DNA of 16,584 bases, from positions 1-16,584 of the forward strand of contig JAGRKR010000115.1 of the NCBI GenBank assembly GCA_020442225.1, given 5' to 3'. A model generated the notes under the pieces. It saw nothing but the letters and a program-made list of their open reading frames with translations, did not search any database and was not told where the DNA came from. Positions 14,679 to 16,584 of this stretch are shown here, piece after piece; the first letter of the stretch is position 1; each line of letters opens with the position of its first letter. The translations under genes and the position numbers were made by a program. This DNA comes from Hyphomicrobiaceae bacterium (GTDB taxonomy: Bacteria > Pseudomonadota > Alphaproteobacteria > Rhizobiales > Hyphomicrobiaceae).

Positions 14679-14765
14679 TGGTGCCCCGCGTCCGACTCGA
14701 ACGGACACTCCCTCGCGGGAACTGGATTTTGAGTCCAGCGCGTCTACCGGTTCCGCCAGCGGGGC
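14679..14765 (-). tRNA. tRNA-Leu (anticodon CAA)
   Basis: Read on the minus strand, the gene starts GCCCCGC at 14765 and ends GCGGGGC followed by discriminator A and an encoded CCA (14679-14681), so the seven-base acceptor stem is perfect. The anticodon stem CTGGA/TCCAG encloses the loop CTCAAAA, which gives anticodon CAA (14729-14731) for the Leu codon UUG. A long variable arm (CCCGCGAGGG) marks it as a class II tRNA, and GTTCGAGTC forms the T loop. The total length is 87 bases with CCA. It stands alone, divergent from the VTT-dsbB pair. Confidence 0.96.
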
Positions 14766-14777
14766 AGCAGGCGGCGG

Positions 14778-14805
14778 ATGATAGCGGGAGCCCCCGCTCC
14801 GTCAA
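14778..14805 (-). promoter_or_regulatory. Sigma-70 promoter of tRNA-Leu
   Basis: On the minus strand, TTGACG (14805-14800) and TATCAT (14783-14778) are 16 bases apart, each one base from consensus. Transcription should begin about 5 bases before the mature tRNA end at 14765. The spacer is itself a GCGGGAG/CCCCCGC imperfect inverted repeat. Confidence 0.7.
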
Positions 14806-14922
14806 CCGCCGTCGTCGGCCGCGGTGGACCGCTGTGACATCCTGGGAGCGCCGTCGGGGAATACGCGGCGCGAAGGAGCCAGCACAGTGGACAGGCCAGC
14901 CCCTGGTCGGTAAGCACCACGC

Positions 14923-15504
14923 ATGCTGAAGCCGATCTACGATTGGACGATGCGAATGGCAGCGCACCCCAAGGCCGGGCGTGCGCTTTTTGCCGTCGCC
15001 TTCATCGAAAGCTCCGTCTTTCCCATCCCGCCCGACGTGATGCTCGTGCCGATGATCATGGCGCAGCGCATGAAGGCCTGGGCCTATGCGACCATCTGCA
15101 CGATCGGCTCGGTGCTCGGGGGCCTTGCCGGCTACGCCATCGGCTACTTCTTCTTCGAGCTGGCCGGACGGGCTGTGCTGGCCTTCTATGGCCACGCCGA
15201 CGCGTTCCAGACGTTTGCCGACACGTTCAACAAGTGGGGCGTGTGGATCTTGATCATCAAGGGCATGACGCCCTTCCCCTACAAGGTCCTGACGATCCTG
15301 GCCGGAGCCACGCAGATGAACCTGCTGGCCTTCGTCGTCGCCAGCATCGTGGCGCGCGCCATGCGATTCTATCTGGTCGCCGGGCTGCTCTACTGGTTCG
15401 GCCAGCCGATTCGCGACTTCATCGAGCGACGCCTGAGCCTTGTCACAACCGTTTTCGCAGTGCTACTCGTGGGCGGGTTCGCCGCCATCAAGCTGTTTCT
15501 CTGA
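14923..15504 (+). CDS. YqaA/DedA-like VTT domain membrane protein
   Basis: The 193-residue protein is an inner-membrane protein of the VTT (SNARE-associated, DedA-like) superfamily, closest in layout to YqaA. Family motifs are FIESSVFPIPPDVMLVP (27-43), with Glu29 and the P-x-P-P-D turn in a re-entrant loop, the glycine-rich GGLAGYAIG (66-74), and KGMTPFPYKVLTILAG (113-128). Hydrophobic stretches at about 52-90, 107-160 and 172-193 are membrane segments. DedA relatives are linked to lipid flipping or membrane homeostasis; a transport substrate cannot be assigned. The ATG at 14923 is the first in frame after an in-frame TAA at 14911. dsbB starts eight bases after its stop, and the dsbB ribosome binding site overlaps this stop, so the pair is an operon. 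Confidence 0.88.
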   Translation: MLKPIYDWTMRMAAHPKAGRALFAVAFIESSVFPIPPDVMLVPMIMAQRMKAWAYATICTIGSVLGGLAGYAIGYFFFELAGRAVLAFYGHADAFQTFADTFNKWGVWILIIKGMTPFPYKVLTILAGATQMNLLAFVVASIVARAMRFYLVAGLLYWFGQPIRDFIERRLSLVTTVFAVLLVGGFAAIKLFL

Positions 15505-15512
15505 GGTTGTTC

Positions 15513-16031
15513 ATGTCGTTGCGTAGCCCTGTCGAGGACACTCGGGCCGCCTATCGGGCTGGCGCCACGGTCCTTCTCGGCAGCACCGGCATCATTCTTC
15601 TGGCCCTCGCCTTCGAGTACATCGGCGGCTACAAGCCCTGCGAGCTCTGCCTGCAGCAGCGCTACGCCTACTACGCCGCCATCCCCGCCACGTTCCTGGC
15701 GCTCGTACTGATGAGCGCGCGCCTGCACACCCTGGCCATGGCCGTTCTGGCGCTGGTGGCGTTGGCCTACATCGCCAATGCCGGCCTGGCGGTCTATCAG
15801 GCGGGTGCGGAATGGAAGTTCTGGCCGGGCCCATCGACCTGCTCCGCGCCGGGCGACCTGTCGAAGGACGTCGGCGACCTCATGAGGCGCCTCCGACGCG
15901 CCACGCCGATACGCTGCGACGAGGCCTCCTGGCGCTTCCTCGGCCTCTCCTTCGCAGGCTGGAACGTGCTGATATCGCTAGCGCTTTCGGCCATGGCAGT
16001 GACTGCTGCGCGCGCGCTCAAGCGGCGCTGA
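15513..16031 (+). CDS. dsbB: Disulfide bond formation protein B
   Basis: DsbB re-oxidises periplasmic DsbA and passes the electrons to quinone. The 172-residue protein has four membrane segments (about 16-36, 48-68, 70-96 and 143-166). The first periplasmic loop holds the redox pair in CELC (Cys43, Cys46), followed by Arg50 at the quinone-linked position, and the second loop holds the other pair, Cys110 (GPSTCSAPG) and Cys135 (IRCDE). GAGG (15503-15506) lies six bases before the ATG and overlaps the TGA of the VTT gene, which fixes the start and implies coupled expression. No dsbA is in the window. The length is typical of the family. Confidence 0.93.
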   Translation: MSLRSPVEDTRAAYRAGATVLLGSTGIILLALAFEYIGGYKPCELCLQQRYAYYAAIPATFLALVLMSARLHTLAMAVLALVALAYIANAGLAVYQAGAEWKFWPGPSTCSAPGDLSKDVGDLMRRLRRATPIRCDEASWRFLGLSFAGWNVLISLALSAMAVTAARALKRR

Positions 16032-16191
16032 CCCGACCTGCGACGCAGCGCGCCGCGCCCGGTTCTCCACAGTCAATTCAAAAATCCCAAGCTGGTCGAA
16101 TTCACGCCCTCGCGTGGCCACAAAGCTACAGTTATCTACTCCCTGTCCGACGGCGCGAGTCGCCAGCGGATGCGTAGCGAGGGAGCCACAC

Positions 16192-16584
16192 GTGGAAATA
16201 CTCGATCGCCACCCCATATCAGTAAGCGTACTCCGGCAGATCCGGTCCAAGCGACGATCTGCCAGCGAGAGGGGAAGCGGTCCGAGCCACGATGCCTCTG
16301 CCGCCATCGCGTACCCAGTAGCGTTCAGTAGCGTCCTGTTGCGTTCCGTTGCGTTGCGATCACCGAAAGTGGTCGCCGAGTTCAGAGCGACGCCCAAGAG
16401 CATGCTCGAAGGCCCGTTCCAGAAGATGCGGCAAGCCGCCCGTGCGTCCAAGTCCACGCGTATCGCCAGGCGGTTTGCCGCCGACACTACGGTGAGGGTT
16501 CCGTCCACCCTATCCCGCCTCACCGTCCGCGTGCCCCGCGTAGCGTTCCCGTCGGTTGCGTCCCCCAGTTCGGTTGCGTCCCCC
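16192..16584 (+). CDS. Doubtful open frame running off the window edge
   Basis: From a GTG at 16192, preceded by AGGGAG (16180-16185) at an ideal six-base spacing, a frame stays open for 131 codons to the end of the window. The product begins with residues MEILDRHPISVSVLRQ, is rich in Arg, Ser and Val, and ends in a VASPSSVASP repeat. I recognise no family. Codons rare elsewhere in this window (ATA, AGA, AGG, GTA, CTA, CGA) are frequent. Part of the frame is built on a 10-base DNA repeat that does not keep reading phase, and three inverted repeats lie inside it. This argues either for recently acquired DNA or for a non-coding structured region. A minus-strand frame across the same bases (15978-16523) is no better. 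Confidence 0.2.
   Translation, partial: MEILDRHPISVSVLRQIRSKRRSASERGSGPSHDASAAIAYPVAFSSVLLRSVALRSPKVVAEFRATPKSMLEGPFQKMRQAARASKSTRIARRFAADTTVRVPSTLSRLTVRVPRVAFPSVASPSSVASP
16235..16263. repeat. Eight-base perfect inverted repeat with 13-base spacer
   Basis: GGCAGATC (16235-16242) and GATCTGCC (16256-16263) are exact complements. It is the first of four stem-forming repeats in the tail of the window and could be an operator or RNA hairpin. Confidence 0.45.
16318..16357. repeat. Four tandem degenerate 10-base repeats, consensus GTWGCGTYCN
   Basis: The units are GTAGCGTTCA, GTAGCGTCCT, GTTGCGTTCC and GTTGCGTTGC, head to tail without spacers. The period equals about one helical turn and is not a multiple of three, so the repeat is a DNA-level and not a protein-level one. 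Three more copies of the same core occur from 16540 onward. Confidence 0.6.
16356..16376. repeat. Eight-pair hairpin next to the tandem repeats
   Basis: GCGATCAC (16356-16363) pairs with GTGGTCGC (16369-16376), with one G-T wobble, around a CGAAA loop. It overlaps the last base pairs of the 10-base repeat array. Confidence 0.4.
16489..16526. repeat. Nine-base perfect inverted repeat with 20-base spacer
   Basis: ACGGTGAGG (16489-16497) and CCTCACCGT (16518-16526) are exact complements. A smaller hairpin, GGCGG-TTTG-CCGCC (16469-16482), lies just upstream. Inside the spacer AGGGT/ACCCT offers an alternative stem, so two folds compete. Confidence 0.45.
16540..16584. repeat. GTWGCGTCCC repeats, including a duplicated 14-mer at the window end
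   Basis: GTAGCGTTCC (16540-16549), GTTGCGTCCC (16555-16564) and GTTGCGTCCC (16573-16582) share the core of the 10-base array. The last two are part of a 14-base sequence, CGGTTGCGTCCCCC, repeated exactly at 16553-16566 and 16571-16584 with an 18-base period. The array is cut by the window edge and may continue. Confidence 0.55.

Noticed and set aside
16063..16141. Two near matches to DnaA boxes (TTCTCCACA at 16063, TTATCTACT at 16133)
   Set aside because: Both are imperfect, there is no AT-rich unwinding region, and the neighbouring genes are not typical of an origin.
15978..16523. Minus-strand frame of 181 codons
   Set aside because: It runs into the 3' end of dsbB, has no recognisable motif and no clear ribosome binding site.

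Overview
The window is a GC-rich chromosomal segment, most likely from an alphaproteobacterium of the Hyphomicrobiales (Rhizobiales). The pointers are a DUF2093 protein, a family I know mainly from that order, a YqaA/VTT-DsbB gene pair, alphaproteobacterial-type RmuC, Def and Fmt proteins, and sparse GANTC sites (the CcrM methylation target), which seem to cluster in two promoter regions. Almost every gene is ordinary housekeeping. I see no insertion sequence, CRISPR array, toxin-antitoxin pair or obvious defence island.

Layout. 76-1374 (-) rmuC, divergent from 1493-3071 (+) def and fmt. 3102-9366 holds a complete set of late and early biotin genes in three transcription units: bioB followed by a MOSC-domain gene (-), divergent from bioF, a short alpha/beta hydrolase of the pimeloyl-ACP methyl esterase type and bioC (+), and then bioD-bioA (-). 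A PcfJ-like gene (9424-10635, -) lies just upstream of bioD and may be co-transcribed. On the + strand follow a membrane-anchored rhodanese, a 3-hydroxyacyl-CoA dehydrogenase family enzyme and the DUF2093 gene. On the - strand come a Wza-like polysaccharide export lipoprotein, a PPP-family phosphatase and tRNA-Leu(CAA). A VTT membrane protein and DsbB (+) form a tight pair. The last 550 bases hold no recognisable gene but many short repeats and inverted repeats.

How the genes work together. BioC methylates malonyl-ACP so that fatty acid synthesis can build a pimeloyl methyl ester, the BioH/BioG-type hydrolase frees pimeloyl-ACP, BioF, BioA and BioD convert it to dethiobiotin, and BioB inserts sulfur. 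Translation signals are tightly packed: an 11-codon minigene with a strong ribosome binding site ends on the esterase start codon, bioC starts at a TTG inside the esterase gene, and bioA starts at a GTG overlapping the bioD stop. No BioR-type operator (TTATAGATAA-like) was seen. Instead a 7-base direct repeat with a 10-base period flanks the -35 box of the bioF promoter.

The most unusual parts are the repeat- and hairpin-rich tail (about 16170-16584), the minigene between bioF and the esterase gene, the promoters that place transcription start at the ATG of def and bioF, and the paired GANTC sites upstream of the export lipoprotein and the phosphatase.
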